The notes beneath the pieces are model-generated. The model did no database searches and was not told the origin of the DNA. It was given only the letters and a program-made list of their open reading frames with translations. From Oegoconia quadripuncta (lineage: Eukaryota; Arthropoda; Insecta; Lepidoptera; Autostichidae), in NCBI GenBank assembly GCA_949316235.1, contig OX438745.1, positions 6,391,001 through 6,455,000 of the forward strand: a stretch of 64,000 nt of DNA. The letters run 5' to 3'. Position 1 is the first letter of the stretch. Every line of letters begins with the position of its first letter. The translations under genes were made by a program, and so were the position numbers. Below are positions 56,701 through 63,923 of this stretch, in pieces.

Positions 56701-59700
56701 CGACAAGGTCCATCGCAAATCGTATTGAAATCAATGCAACTATCCCACCAATTACTTAGACGTAGCCGCTAATAACGTGCGACCCAATAAAAATCTAGTA
56801 AATGCAACTAGCTTATGCGATAGTCTGTTATGCAGGATCGGGTTTTCTCTTTTTAAGAAAAGAACCGACCAGTGTCCTTGTGAATGGAGGATATAATCGG
56901 ATGACCATTAATGTGGAGTTAAATGACACAATAGGAATAGCTTATCTTGTGGCATAATTACCTGCCCTCCTCATCCTGATGGTTGTATACCGTGGTGAAC
57001 AGATTGAGGAGCAGTTCTTGCACTAACGTCGGCACGTCGGGAACCGCATCGTCGTCCTCCCTATCAGAAAAAAACAAACATTAAAATTAATTATGCTGAA
57101 AGAAACCTCTTAGACAACCTAGACTTTTGTACAACCCTCTTTCTGTATATGGGATCAACAGTGGTACTCGACACGACGCCTACTGAAGGTAGACCCTGCC
57201 CTAAGTGACTCTATTGTAAGTAGAAAAATACCCTGCAACATCTTGCAAATGCATACCAGTAGCCAACGAACCCAGTTGTGTGTTTCGATGTTGACTGCAT
57301 ATACTCACACTGCAATACTCTTGTGACATAATGCTCACCATTCATAAGGCGATTATAGGTGAAATTGGTGGCACAAGATGGCGTTGTGTTGAATTATTTG
57401 AACAAACAAAAAATTATTACGACCTCTTACTAAATATAATGAAATTCTAATGATGATGAGTTTAATTGCGTAATTGTAATGACTCGGAGTTTAAAACCAA
57501 GTACCTCAACAACTGCTTCGTCTGCAAACACACCCTTTGTAATATCAACGCATCCTTGTAGATCTGAGAGTCCGGTTCGTTATACTTGCACGCGTTGTCG
57601 AACATCAGGATGAAATCTGAGGCGAGCTCGTTAACAGAGCTATAGACGCTGTTCTTTAGCTTGTGGGCGATCTTCTCCATGTCTATCGGATTCTTTATTA
57701 GTTCGTAATAGTCTGGGTACTCGATCTTGCTTGGGAGCTTCATGAATATTAACGCCAGTTGACGGTTTGCTGTAAGAAATAGAAAGCATGTGGTATAGTG
57801 CCCGGCTTTTTAGACGACAATTAGGGAAGTGGAAGAAAGACACATTAAAAGTTTATGTTAGTAATAGTTGGACAAGCTGTTACTACACAAACCTTTAGGA
57901 TCCCGATAATCTCTTATAGCATCATACAGCGTCCTCAGTTTCTGTTCAAACGGTGACAGCTGCCTCGACTTCGCCGCCTTGAAAGTCTTCAACGGCGTCT
58001 TTCTCTCGTAGCCGCTGCTATGGATATCCTTTAGCTTGTCAGTGAGGACCCGCTCTAAGAGGTTAGCATCCTCATAGATCATGGAGCCCTCCTCGTTGAA
58101 CTGACGGCAGTTGGAGAACATCAAGCGGAAATCGGAGACCATCTCCTCGATGGTGTTGTAGCGGTCGTTCTGGGGAAATCAGTATAACTTTAGTTCGTCT
58201 GAGGGCTATTCTAACATTACATCGCCTCTAGTTTTCACCAAAATGGTGGCAGAATAGATGGCACACTACGATACTACGATGACAGATTACGAATATAAGA
58301 TATAACAAAAAGCTGCAATTGATCGTTTGTCTGATCGATCTTTTTACATAATTTGCATATTTATGCAGTTTATAACGACACATATCAATTAGTCGTCCAT
58401 TGTTTTCCAAATGTATCTTGGGAAAAAAGGCACTGATGTTCGCTTCGATAGGTGACAACCGAAGCTGAGGCGCGGTTGGTAAGAACAGCGCAATCATTTC
58501 TTGTATATTCTTCCTTCAGGATGATTCCTTCCAGCATCTATCTAGCCACCAGGTTCTCAGTCGTCTGCCACTTACGGTGCGCACGTACTCATCACTAATT
58601 CACTAAGTTCTCATCACAAGGATAGTACGAGTCCTACACATGTCGGATTGGGGATACATGATTCAGAATATGTTCTTAGACATACCGGTTTCCATATATC
58701 TATGCCTAGACAATCAGTGTGTTAGGTTAAGATTGAAAAACACCGAAGACAGGCATTTTCTTATGTTTATATTATTTACATGAACCAATCCAAGCGCTTT
58801 TCCCGTTGTACTTTCCCAACAAAAAAGGTAGAATGATAATAAATTTCGTGCATATTTCATAATTCAGATGTCTCGAACGACGCGATCGATGTTAACCTCA
58901 AGTCCTGCATTTCTTACCAAGCCGTCTTACTCTATTTTAGAAAGTTAGTTACCAAATGGGACAGAAGGCGTTCGCATTCCGTAACGTGAAGGACTAGTGG
59001 GCAGTTGTATTCGCTATACGTTTTCGATTCGCGTTAAACAATGTCTGGCGCTGACCCTCGGGTGGGTGACCTAGTGGCATTTTAATACGAGTGTTTCCTT
59101 GCTTCGGAGGGCGCATTAAATAGTCGTTATCGATATTCAATTAAAGGCAGCCGTTAAGCCAATCTTAAAAGAATGACTGTCAGGTGGCCACTAGTTTGAC
59201 ACATAGCCAGCAATCTGCATTGGGCTCGAGTGGTTGATTATGGTCTATACCCTCTCCCAGTAAGAGGAGGCTGTGCCTTAACAGTGGGGACATGTAAGGC
59301 TCTTGATGATAAACCAGCAGTTACTAAAAAAAATCTGATAAATCTACAAGAACACTAATTCGTACGAGTCATTCTTCAATTACTCTGCGATTCGCAAACA
59401 CTAGATACCATCTGTTTGTTTTGTACATATGAATTTCTGTGAGATTCACCTTGATGTTAGCCTCAATAGTGATCATATCAATAGGCTTATCAATCACATT
59501 GTAGTACTCCGGGTATAGTTTCTTGCTGGGTTTCTCCATGAACAGCAACATTGGCTGCCTGCCGTCGGAGCAGGTGAACTCAACTAGCTGTCTAGCGACG
59601 TAGTGGAGCTTCTTCTTCAGTGGAAGGTTCGATTTGGGAACAGAGGGGGTGGGGATAGGAGCGGGGGTAGAAGGGTTTACTGGGTTGACTCGAGGGCGAC

Positions 59701-62700
59701 CTGCGGATATAAAAATATTTTATTTCGATTTCATGTCGCGGGTTCGAATCCCGCTAAGGACATATGTTTGTATGATGATTACAGATATGTGTTCCATAGT
59801 TATGGACGTTTTTCATTTATATATGTATTTATTTACAAAAAAAATGTATTTCTGTAGTTTATCAATCATCTGGTGTCCATAATACAAGCCTAGTTGCGTA
59901 GTGTTGAAGGTGCTGTTGTGTATGTAGGTACAAAGATATTTATTATTATTATTATTTCAGTATTTTTTTCATCTTCAGAATAATATTTACCTCGGAAACT
60001 ATTAGGTGAAGACGTGTTCGCCCGAAACAAAAAACTTAATAAAATTGGTACACTAAATTGCTAATCAACTAACCGCCTCCGTAAACAATAAAAGATTTAC
60101 AAAATGAAGATCCGTGATTTGATTCCCAGCGAGGTACATACTTAGTGGTAGGACACTTTAAACTGGTCAGCCTGTGCTGCTACCACCATCTTATCTAAAA
60201 CAATGTTGATAGCATTCCCGCCGTTTGAGGTAAAATAGCCAGTCCCCCAAATAAGTTGGGGGTTCCAGATGACCTACAACCTCATCTTCACTTTCAATTA
60301 CGTGTAATTCAGGTCATGCGTTAACCCACTCTGCATTAAAAACAAATAAAATTGTTTTACTAAATAAAATTAGTTTACCAAATTGCTTATAAATTAAATT
60401 AGGTTAGTAAATTACGCAATTTAGTAAATTAATATAAGTACACATTAGTAATTAAATAGCTGGCCACTCAATAACATTTATATCCATATCTGCTTAATAA
60501 GCATTGTATGTATACCTCTAGGTCTAGGTGTGCTTGCTTGACTCTGATTCTTCACCGAGGACAGACTCTCATCGTCACTAGAGGAGCTCTGCACTATGTA
60601 GAGGAGTTCTTGGACGCGTTGTTGCATTATCCTGTATGTAAATAAATTGTAATATAGCAACCAGCACGAATCAAATGAGATAGAGTCGTGGGCTCAACAT
60701 ACGAGCCTATAGAAAGAAAGAATTACGCGTTCTCTACGCCAGTGATTCAACAGACAACTTTACTGCATACACACATGCATACATACTGTACAAGTCCACT
60801 GTCGGACATACACGCATTCACACATCCAGTCACACTTTCTCAGTCTTGTTCTCTCTGTCTTCTGAGACGTATGAGTCTTGTATTGGCCGGTAGGTACACC
60901 CCATTGTCTACCTAGACTAGCTTTGCTGTACTGCGGGACAGATGTCATGGTCAACGCTGTTTTTCAGTCACCTCCCCTTCTCCCCGAGGTGAAGGGTGGG
61001 AGGATAGGTTTATTAGTAATAAGAAATAAGAAAGAAGAAGGAGGGCTTAAACATTACAATTAGTAAATTTGACCATATTATAAACAATTATTAGGAGATA
61101 GATTATCAACATACCTTTGCAGTTTAACAGCATCCTTATATAGTCTGGAAGTGGCTACATTATACAGCTTGGCATTCTCGAACATGATGTTCATATCGCC
61201 CGCAACCTCCGACAGGGTGCCATAGTTCCCTCGTCTGATCTTGTTCTTGATCTGGTTGAGGGAGACCGGGTTTTTGATCTCTCTGTAGTAGTCGGGGTAA
61301 GCGCGGCGGGAGGGGAGCTTCCAAAATGGTTTCGACATCGGTGTTCCTGGGAGTTTTATCTACAGTTAGTTACGAGCACTCTCCAACGAACACCTCTAGA
61401 TGATGATATTTTAAGATACTTTTAGTTGAGTGCCGTGTGGTTTCGTCAGATAAAAAGAATAGAATAAACCCAACTTCTCCCGTAGCTGTTTTAAAAGGCG
61501 ACTATGAGACTTTCGACCAAAAACATCTATAGACTTGCACGTGTTAACGGTGGTGGACTCTCCCCTGCCACGTGTATATTTTAAATGGATGTTGTTTCAA
61601 GCATTGAACTTTTAATGTTTGGACCACCCATACGCTTATGTATGGGATATTTCTGACCACCCCATTTGGGATAAATGTTGTGACTTTATGTATGTATATT
61701 TCTTTGCAAAACTAAAGTTATCTTCTTGCTCATGATTTCTACTTTCTCATTAACCTACAATATTACGACAGTAGGTTGGGATAAAGCAAGGTATGCTAGT
61801 ACAGACTCCAGTCTATCACAAAATTCATCTAGTTTTAAAGAAAAAACTTTGTGAAAGAGAAATAAATACATTACATCTTCCATTTCAGAGGGTGCGCTAA
61901 TAACTGCATGATAAGACTGAAAGATCCATGAACCAAAACCGAGCTATTTAAATTAAGGCTTCGTGACATGTGATTTCTTAATATGTATTATTTGAAATGA
62001 CTTGGTCTACATAATTAATATTATTAAAATTTGTATGCCTAATGGCAAAATAGAGTACATAAAATTATAGTAATGATTTGAAAGCAGTCTGAGACATCAG
62101 ACAAGAAATGTCATTTACCAGTGGGCCCCAAGCTATTTCTGACGACTTCAAAGAGCTTCCACAGAGGTGAATCTTCGTCTCCCTTCTCTTCTTCGCTCTC
62201 ACCGGCGCTCTCTTCAGAGTGCTGCAAAGAATTCATCTATGTTTATAAGCATTGAAGTAATACACACATAAATACAGACAGAGATAGATATTTATTTATG
62301 TACCTTGACGTCCTCAGTGTCAGTGCCGGGCGGCTCCATAATGGCGAGCGCTCGGCTGGAGGGCACGGGCCCCACACGGGAGGTGCGCTTGCTTCGGATG
62401 CGCTCCGAAGTCTTGGCTGGACCACTGCGGCCATGTTGCTCGATCTCTTGCTTACGGACTTGGATTACCTGGAGTATGTCACATTGAATTAGAGTTGGTG
62501 AAAATTTGACGGAGCGCAAAGCATTTTTTACTGACAAACAATTATTGTAAATTTTAATATTTTTTTCAATGAACGCAAATTTAGTCAGTGAAAAATAGGC
62601 TGCGCGAAAGTTCATGTTAGAAACATTTACATCATTAGACCATAAATATCCCACTACAAGACAAAAGCCTTACACACAATGAGTAAGTATGGGTCATTGT

Positions 62701-63923
62701 CCACCACGTAGGTCCAGTGCTAAACAAACCTTCGAAATTGAAAATCCAAGCATGTTTCCTCATAAACTAACAGTTCACCTAGTCTATGTAATTCTACTTT
62801 CGTCTTTGTTTTTCATACAAAAATATTGACATTCATATAAAGATAAAAGAATAACATACTCACTTTCTTCAACATCTTAGCATCTTTATAAATCTGACTT
62901 CCAGGCTCATTAAAATGACATGCATTCCTGACCATCAACAGAAGGTCTTTCTCCAATTCAAGCAGGATTGTATACTCCCCACCCTGAATTTTCTGGGCTA
63001 TTGTCTTCAAGTCTATGGGTGAGTCAATAACATTGTAGTACTCTGGGTACCGGCGTTTAGATGGGAGGAATTGGAACGCTGAATAAAGAGGGCGGCCATC
63101 GACATTAGCTGTCATTACCTGTGGAAGATTATTGTTGATGTGAATATGTGAGTTATCAATCGAACTGGCTACAATGGCAATTTGACTGATGGGATTTCTG
63201 CATAATTCGAATGTTTGGGGAGAGTTGTATGAAAAAAAAATGATTCATTCAATACTTTCTGCTAGGGTCGCTGACATTTCTTCACTCTGTGATACTCAGG
63301 GTTTTTTTAATCACTTGACATCACGAAATGGCCGAACAGATACACACATACTAATAAATTGTCAACTTCCCGACCCACTGTTAATCAAAAATCAATTAAC
63401 GTGGGGCGTGGACACATAGGTGACCATAGTGACATTTTCATGCACGTGTTTTTCTTTCTCTGAAGGCCCGCTATGTATATCTGTAATAGGTCCCATTTAT
63501 TTACATTAAAGGCCTTGTTGGTCAAGTTACAGGCCTACAGGGACGACTTGAAAACATCCTTACGGTCGCCTACCTATCGGAATTTCGTAACCAGTTGCAA
63601 TATTGTTATCATTCTTCTTTATTACACAGGCGTTAGTTTGACACAAGTTCACCAATATGCACTACTGGGCCCGAGTGGTGGATCATGGCCCATGGCCTCT
63701 TCTTATTTTTATCAAATAGGATGTGAAAATATGACGTATACGCTTTAAGAAATAAAGACATGCCAGAGGCTGCTGATTGTTTGTTTACTTACAGAATTGA
63801 ACAACTCTTCAAAGATATTGTCCTCCTCGTTATTAGTTGAAGTCTCAGACAGGTCTTCAGCCCCATCAGACCGGCGGCTTGAGGAACCATTGCGGGATTG
63901 CTTTGGAGTTTTTAACTCTTCAC
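31162..63923 (-). CDS. polybromo: Polybromo (PBRM1/BAP180), PBAF chromatin-remodelling subunit; 29 exons, 5' end outside
   Basis: Minus-strand exons: 63793-63923, 62864-63118, 62304-62468, 62119-62221, 61115-61346, 60516-60631, 59450-59700, 57893-58169, 57505-57769, 56962-57060, 55795-55956, 55027-55233, 54429-54608, 53696-53844, 52954-53072, 52030-52143, 50698-50864, 49825-49891, 49180-49285, 47769-47902, 46825-46944, 46603-46723, 45473-45661, 41487-41626, 40451-40553, 38256-38439, 36497-36570, 32641-32794, 31162-31444 (stop). Every junction is GT-AG and keeps phase, giving 1554 residues in one frame. Order: bromodomains 2-6, BAH1, BAH2, HMG box, two zinc-finger-like segments, conserved C-terminus. 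It matches PBRM1, except that zinc fingers replace the Pro/Gly-rich stretch of the human protein. Family role: the PBAF (SWI/SNF) subunit that reads acetylated histone tails in the nucleus. Bromodomain 1 and the start codon lie right of the window. Confidence 0.96.
31815..31998. mobile_element. Inverted-repeat element (MITE-like)
   Basis: The arm at 31850-31893 ('catcctaaata...agactaattcagcatac') pairs with 31933-31967 ('gcaatgtatgccgaattagt'). The outer flanks ('ggaaatcgga' and 'tccaatcgg') also correspond. A half copy lies at 1020-1140. It is in the last Polybromo intron. Confidence 0.7.
32048..32555. mobile_element. hAT-like non-autonomous transposon, 508 bp
   Basis: The ends are inverted: TAGGCATGGGCCGAATATT at left, and the complement of TAGAGATGGGCCGAACATG at right. 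Subterminal CCGAATATTCGG motifs occur at both ends. Flanks are gttacgat (32040-32047) and gttactgt (32556-32563), an imperfect 8-bp target duplication. The core is AT-rich and non-coding. It lies 86 bp from Polybromo exon 32641-32794. Confidence 0.7.
33355..33830 (-). repeat. SINE-B-like copy interrupted by a SINE-A
   Basis: The left part 'ctagataacggataaacata' (33421 on) and right part 'ccatgactcgggaataaatg' (33788 on) align continuously with 54655-54800. The intervening 33468-33783 is a full minus-strand SINE-A with head 'gatcgacaccgcgacctcc'. Confidence 0.82.
33860..34060 (-). repeat. SINE-B copy
   Basis: 'catagcaccatctagtacta', 'taccagatggttgatatact' and 'ctaaccactgcatgaaacag' identify the family. 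The box-B head is partly lost. Confidence 0.75.
35980..36390. repeat. Degenerate repeat of a TTAGCTAATTATTAGTAA motif
   Basis: At least five loose copies of 'gagttagctaattattagta' alternate with 'gagtaacttt'. They occur near 36006, 36078, 36138, 36303 and 36358. It is a decayed satellite-like tract 100 bp from exon 36497-36570. Confidence 0.6.
36497..36570 (-). CDS. polybromo: Polybromo small exon, 74 bp
   Basis: Too short to show as an open frame. Acceptor 'tctatctggcag|g', donor 'aggag|gtacaa'. Reads NFVPSTKKPPKAYSSGRSG, then VLSPG. It joins the preceding exon (CGC TCC AG|G) and the next (GGA G|CG) in frame. Confidence 0.85.
37343..37414 (-). tRNA. tRNA-Val (anticodon TAC)
   Basis: 72-nt cloverleaf read on the minus strand. 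The acceptor stem GGTTCCG pairs with CGGAATC (one G-U). The D arm is GTGTAGTGGTTATCAC and doubles as box A. The anticodon stem-loop TCTGC-TTTACAC-GCAGA has anticodon TAC. The T arm GCCAG-TTCGATC-CTGGC doubles as box B. Immediately 3' is a T-run (TTTTTTTTG...), a pol III terminator. It is a real tRNA gene rather than a SINE head, because all stems pair and no SINE body follows. It lies in the Polybromo intron between exons 38256-38439 and 36497-36570, on the same strand. Confidence 0.95.
37640..38200 (+). repeat. Dispersed repeat D, interrupted copy
   Basis: The left part 37640-37872 ('gaaagactgacgtcggaag', 'cttagtgcgaatgatcgg') and right part 38125-38200 ('atgtaattccaacgcacatt') align with 11868-12180. 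About 250 bp of other sequence lies between. Confidence 0.65.
38256..40553 (-). CDS. polybromo: Polybromo exons: C2H2-like zinc fingers
   Basis: Exon 40451-40553: FECAWDTCDYQFEEISDCME then HC (C-x4-C-x12-H pattern). Exon 38256-38439: GHVQNHYRGSFSEYPCVWRS, then CARVRKG...NLPRLLRHVRDLH (C-x4-C-x18-H-x4-H). These replace the Pro/Gly-rich region of human PBRM1. The second exon is GC-rich. Confidence 0.88.
38440..40450. other. Polybromo intron, mostly unique AT-rich DNA
   Basis: No exon or clear repeat is seen beyond a short GTAT-type run near 38622-38648 and a homopolymer C-run near 38798. It contains nothing else I can support. Confidence 0.6.
40861..41100 (+). repeat. Non-LTR-like 3' tail
   Basis: Shares 'catggacatagaccg' and 'aagagcaacccttgag' with 23570-23720. 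It ends in 'aataaatatttttttgat' plus a TTTGATT-type tail. It is in a Polybromo intron. Confidence 0.5.
41335..41435 (+). repeat. SINE-B head fragment
   Basis: 'gttgcgggttcgaatcccgc' (box B) followed by 'gttatgaatacaaacatttg' and truncation. It is 50 bp from Polybromo exon 41487-41626. Confidence 0.75.
41487..45661 (-). CDS. polybromo: Polybromo exons: HMG box (canonical pair)
   Basis: Exon 45473-45661: Thr/Pro-rich lead-in, lysine patch GKKKKEQKQK and TGYILYSSEVRKAIVANNPE. Exon 41487-41626: GEISRIVGNEWRSLPASTKQ, then SWEERAAKCNEETSAK. Together they form one HMG box, matching the PBRM1 order. The 3.8-kb intron between them holds RTE-like retroelement debris. An alternative first exon is at 45369-45455. 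Confidence 0.94.
41824..41885 (-). repeat. SINE-A tail fragment
   Basis: 'cttgacctcaatcacacctg' after 'aaccacaggttggca', then decays into a poly-A tract. Confidence 0.7.
43005..43850 (-). mobile_element. RTE-like non-LTR retrotransposon, frameshifted RT remnant
   Basis: The minus strand encodes the RT core and end: CMLYADDQVLVVTTAEDLQS (YADD catalytic box), MKINVSKTKVFVV, FVYLGSMFTRDGKCEEDIER, RVKAGNCVNGALSA, then in another frame VLVPTLMYGSKCWVWQKNHE and MRSLRSMCGVTLNDR. A final GRPRTTYVNQVTD-like segment reads at about 43190-43150. At least two frame changes make it non-functional. It lies in the HMG-box intron. Confidence 0.85.
44650..44880 (-). repeat. Dispersed repeat shared with 34430-34600
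   Basis: The minus strand shows 'aatgtaagatacatgattt', 'tgaatgtcaattta' and 'gtcagtcagtatgtccaagc', as in the plus-strand copy at 34430. The class is unknown. Confidence 0.65.
45369..45455 (-). CDS. polybromo: Candidate mutually exclusive alternative HMG-box exon
   Basis: 87 bp, reading (G)TTDSQNSRNRSVYSSKMKA then GIMYPDATFG. The acceptor is 'tatctcatctag|g' and the donor 'tttg|gtgagt'. Phase 1 enters and phase 1 leaves, exactly as for the canonical exon 45473-45661. Its 3' half is homologous to that exon in DNA (shared 'tgtactc.agc' and 'gctacatttggt') and protein (YSSKMK...PDATFG against YSSEVR...PEATFG). A 6-bp deletion is the only length change. It lacks the lysine patch. The 17-bp gap cannot be an intron, so use would be either/or. 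Whether it is spliced is unproven. Confidence 0.6.
46388..46500 (-). repeat. SINE-A tail copy
   Basis: T-run, 'gcacatcggatgggtac', 'gacctcaatcacacctgatg' and 'ccggaaaccccaacacattt'. The rest is deleted. Confidence 0.85.
46603..46723 (-). CDS. polybromo: Polybromo exon: acidic linker before the HMG box
   Basis: Encodes DCKPQFTNLINTTIGQDVEM, then LLENSLDDSSLASPATPLSV. It ends in phase 1 (GTG G), which both HMG-box exon versions (45661 and 45455) accept. Confidence 0.9.
46825..50864 (-). CDS. polybromo: Polybromo exons: BAH domain 2
   Basis: Exons 50698-50864, 49825-49891, 49180-49285, 47769-47902 and 46825-46944. IKTGDYVYVVTDGGKQMIAQ starts the fold. CYFRGPFLIFPSEV, FYKQEVLLTTIHDTSPLVGI, GKCSVLDYDDYLKCRPTEIT and DVYVCESVYDES continue it. 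EIYFFSKPL ends it, as in PBRM1. Confidence 0.93.
47140..47425 (-). repeat. Dispersed repeat D with nested SINE-B fragment
   Basis: Repeat D reads on the minus strand: 47150-47245 ('agccaaggcatggaacactc') and 47370-47420 ('gtgagattgtgatcaaacgc'). Between them lies a SINE-B end ('acacacagcgccatcttgtt', 47270-47340). Confidence 0.65.
47588..47738. mobile_element. MITE family M2, copy 2
   Basis: Left end 'agtagcatgacagccgcgat', right end 'aacgatgtcatgatacgggg': terminal inverted repeats around TGACA...TGTCA and a CG-rich subterminal region. It ends about 30 bp from the donor of Polybromo exon 47769-47902. Confidence 0.75.
48280..48640 (-). repeat. SINE-B copy interrupted by MITE M1
   Basis: 'gtatgatggataccaggtgg' and 'catccataactcgggtact' at left. 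The SINE resumes after the MITE with 'tctccgtattcatcacacaa'. Confidence 0.82.
48423..48610. mobile_element. MITE family M1, copy 3, nested in SINE-B
   Basis: Ends 'gcgaagtgtaagttttgttt' and 'gacaaaacttacacttcgc', an excellent inverted repeat with about 55-bp arms. The centre contains 'agcgcccctagcggatagt'. It is the best-preserved copy. Confidence 0.88.
48661..48685 (+). repeat. (GAAA)n microsatellite
   Basis: About five GAAA units preceding an A-run. A short (AGAC)n tract follows at 48977-48994. Confidence 0.85.
50930..51395 (+). repeat. Dispersed repeat D split by a SINE-B
   Basis: Repeat D halves 50930-50985 ('ctggatgcgcgtttgaccc') and 51255-51395 ('ttcactctgcttttgaagag', 'gaaagactgacgctgg') flank a full minus-strand SINE-B. 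Confidence 0.8.
50990..51250 (-). repeat. SINE-B, full-length, nested in repeat D
   Basis: AAT-rich end at left, 'cacacacagcgtcatctagt', 'gggattcgaacccgcgacc' (box B complement) and 'ccactacaccaaacaggtcg' (head). A complete cloverleaf-like head remains. Confidence 0.88.
52030..52143 (-). CDS. polybromo: Polybromo exon: charged linker between BAH domains
   Basis: 38 codons, phase 0 at both ends: LPLEPNRTVSVFRERVEKHK, then a Glu-rich helix (DELAELEILENVQEKDRP). Because it is phase 0-0 it could be skipped without a frame change. Confidence 0.88.
52954..54608 (-). CDS. polybromo: Polybromo exons: BAH domain 1
   Basis: Exons 54429-54608, 53696-53844 and 52954-53072. RYNKGDFVYVQPDKGNKEP opens the BAH fold. 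Then VVYF-type strands (VPMVYANVYFRPHETFHVRT), LHQEVFKTEAHRTIPLDQIV, and GYLDKDVYVCESRYNTKNRW close it. Confidence 0.93.
54233..54358. mobile_element. Short MITE-like element
   Basis: 'taaggcccgtatttcag' at left mirrors 'ctgtaatacaggtcta' at right. An internal hairpin 'ctcaagcgaagatctgcgct' + 'tgag' lies inside. Lies between BAH1 exons. Confidence 0.55.
54655..54800 (-). repeat. SINE-B-like copy
   Basis: Uninterrupted counterpart of 33355-33830: 'ctagataacggataaacata', 'ccatgactcgagaataaatg'. It lies 47 bp after the BAH1 exon acceptor side. Confidence 0.75.
54880..55012. mobile_element. MITE family M2, copy 3
   Basis: 'agcatgacagacgcgataaa' at left, 'acaaacgatgtcatactacg' at right. It ends about 15 bp from the donor of Polybromo exon 55027-55233. 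Confidence 0.75.
55027..57060 (-). CDS. polybromo: Polybromo exons: divergent bromodomain 6
   Basis: Exons 56962-57060, 55795-55956 and 55027-55233. VPTLVQELLLNLFTTVYNHQ begins the domain and CYSDSMAELPEHD follows. The third exon encodes ARRLSRTDSQIFEDSVELQ. The usual P-x-YY motif is absent. The residue aligned with the acetyl-lysine-binding Asn of bromodomains 2-5 is Ser. The rest of the last exon (TRDTITTSVELVKQC...) is the linker to BAH1. Confidence 0.92.
55285..55465 (+). repeat. Dispersed repeat C copy
   Basis: 'ggaactttcccaccaaaaaa', 'taacggcgatgggctcac' and 'tatgtttgggatatctctga' match the copies at 13495 and 61436. Confidence 0.75.
56156..56617. mobile_element. TA-flanked MITE, about 460 bp, with repetitive interior
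   Basis: TAGGGCCCGTTAAT at left and the complement of TAGGGCCGTTTTAATAAATT at right, bounded by TA. The interior has many copies of 'ctcaag' and 'attaataaac'-like motifs in both directions. The ends suggest a Tc1/mariner-type transposase (inference). Confidence 0.75.
57505..57769 (-). CDS. polybromo: Polybromo exon: bromodomain 5
   Basis: LIFMKLPSKIEYPDYYELIK, then FDNACKYNEPDSQIYKDALI: a complete pocket with conserved Asn. 87 full codons. Confidence 0.95.
57893..59700 (-). CDS. polybromo: Polybromo exons: bromodomain 4 (two exons) and start of 5
   Basis: Exon 59450-59700: Pro-rich segment, then KKKLHYVARQLVEFTCSDGR and KPSKKLYPEYYNVIDKPIDM. Exon 57893-58169: NDRYNTIEEMVSDFRLMFSN, then CRQFNEEGSMIYEDA (Asn kept). 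It then continues into helix Z of bromodomain 5 (LSPFEQKLRTLYDAIRDYRD). Confidence 0.95.
59045..59320 (+). repeat. 5S-rRNA-like retroposon, copy 2
   Basis: 'gcgctgaccctcgggtgggt' + 'gacc' is followed by 'gtgtttccttgcttcggagg', 'gcattgggctcgagtgg' and 'ctctcccagtaagagg'. Collinear with 28538-29085 without the SINE. Confidence 0.6.
59735..59955 (+). repeat. SINE-B copy
   Basis: 'gtcgcgggttcgaatcccgc' box B, 'catatgtttgtatgatgatt', 'tatcaatcatctggtgtcc' and the end 'ggtgctgttgtgtatgt'. It starts 35 bp from exon 59450-59700. Confidence 0.8.
60072..60347 (+). repeat. SINE-A, old degenerate copy
   Basis: 'accgcctccgtaaacaat', 'ttgattcccagcgaggtac', 'gctaccaccatcttatctaa' and 'ccagtcccccaaataagttg' are recognisable. 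Many substitutions and deletions. Confidence 0.75.
60516..60631 (-). CDS. polybromo: Polybromo exon: Ser-rich linker after bromodomain 3
   Basis: 38 codons: IMQQRVQELLYIVQSSSSDDE, then SLSSVKNQSQASTPRPRG. The SSSSDDES run suggests casein-kinase-2-type phosphorylation (inference). Confidence 0.88.
61115..62221 (-). CDS. polybromo: Polybromo exons: bromodomain 3
   Basis: Exon 62119-62221 encodes an acidic stretch and the first helix (SPLWKLFEVVRNSLGPTG). Exon 61115-61346 encodes FWKLPSRRAYPDYYREIKNP and ENAKLYNVATSRLYKDAVKL. The binding-pocket Asn is retained (YN). Confidence 0.95.
61436..61690 (+). repeat. Dispersed repeat C, longest copy
   Basis: Carries all family blocks: 'aaaaagaatagaataaac', 'aaaaacatctatagacttgc', 'aacttttaatgtttgg' and 'gaccaccccatttgggataa'. 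Confidence 0.75.
62304..62468 (-). CDS. polybromo: Polybromo exon: basic linker after bromodomain 2
   Basis: 55 codons: VIQVRKQEIEQHG, then a Lys/Arg/Ser-rich segment (SERIRSKRTSRVG) and acidic PGTDTEDVK. No domain is seen. Its overlapping plus-strand frames are shadows. Confidence 0.9.
62864..63118 (-). CDS. polybromo: Polybromo exon: bromodomain 2
   Basis: 85 codons (visible residues 44-128). ZA-loop signature LPSKRRYPEYYNVIDSPIDL, then NACHFNEPGSQIYKDA with the acetyl-lysine-contacting Asn present in FNEPGS. In human PBRM1, bromodomain 2 is a main reader of acetylated H3K14 (family knowledge). Confidence 0.95.
63491..63725 (+). repeat. Retroposon tail related to the 5S-like family
   Basis: 'caggcctacagggacgactt' and 'actgggcccgagtggtggat' + 'catggcc' match 28690-28765. 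The 5S-like segment is missing. Confidence 0.5.
63793..63923 (-). CDS. polybromo: Polybromo exon: linker between bromodomains 1 and 2
   Basis: 43 residues rich in Ser, Asp and Glu (SSSRRSDGAEDLSETSTNNE), ending EEDNIFEELFNS, which begins helix Z of bromodomain 2. It enters with a split codon, so another exon (bromodomain 1) must lie at higher coordinates, beyond 64000. Confidence 0.9.

Noticed and set aside
62292..62654. 120-aa minus-strand ORF as a separate gene
   Set aside because: It extends Polybromo exon 62304-62468 into introns at both ends; clear acceptor and donor sites bound the 165-bp exon.
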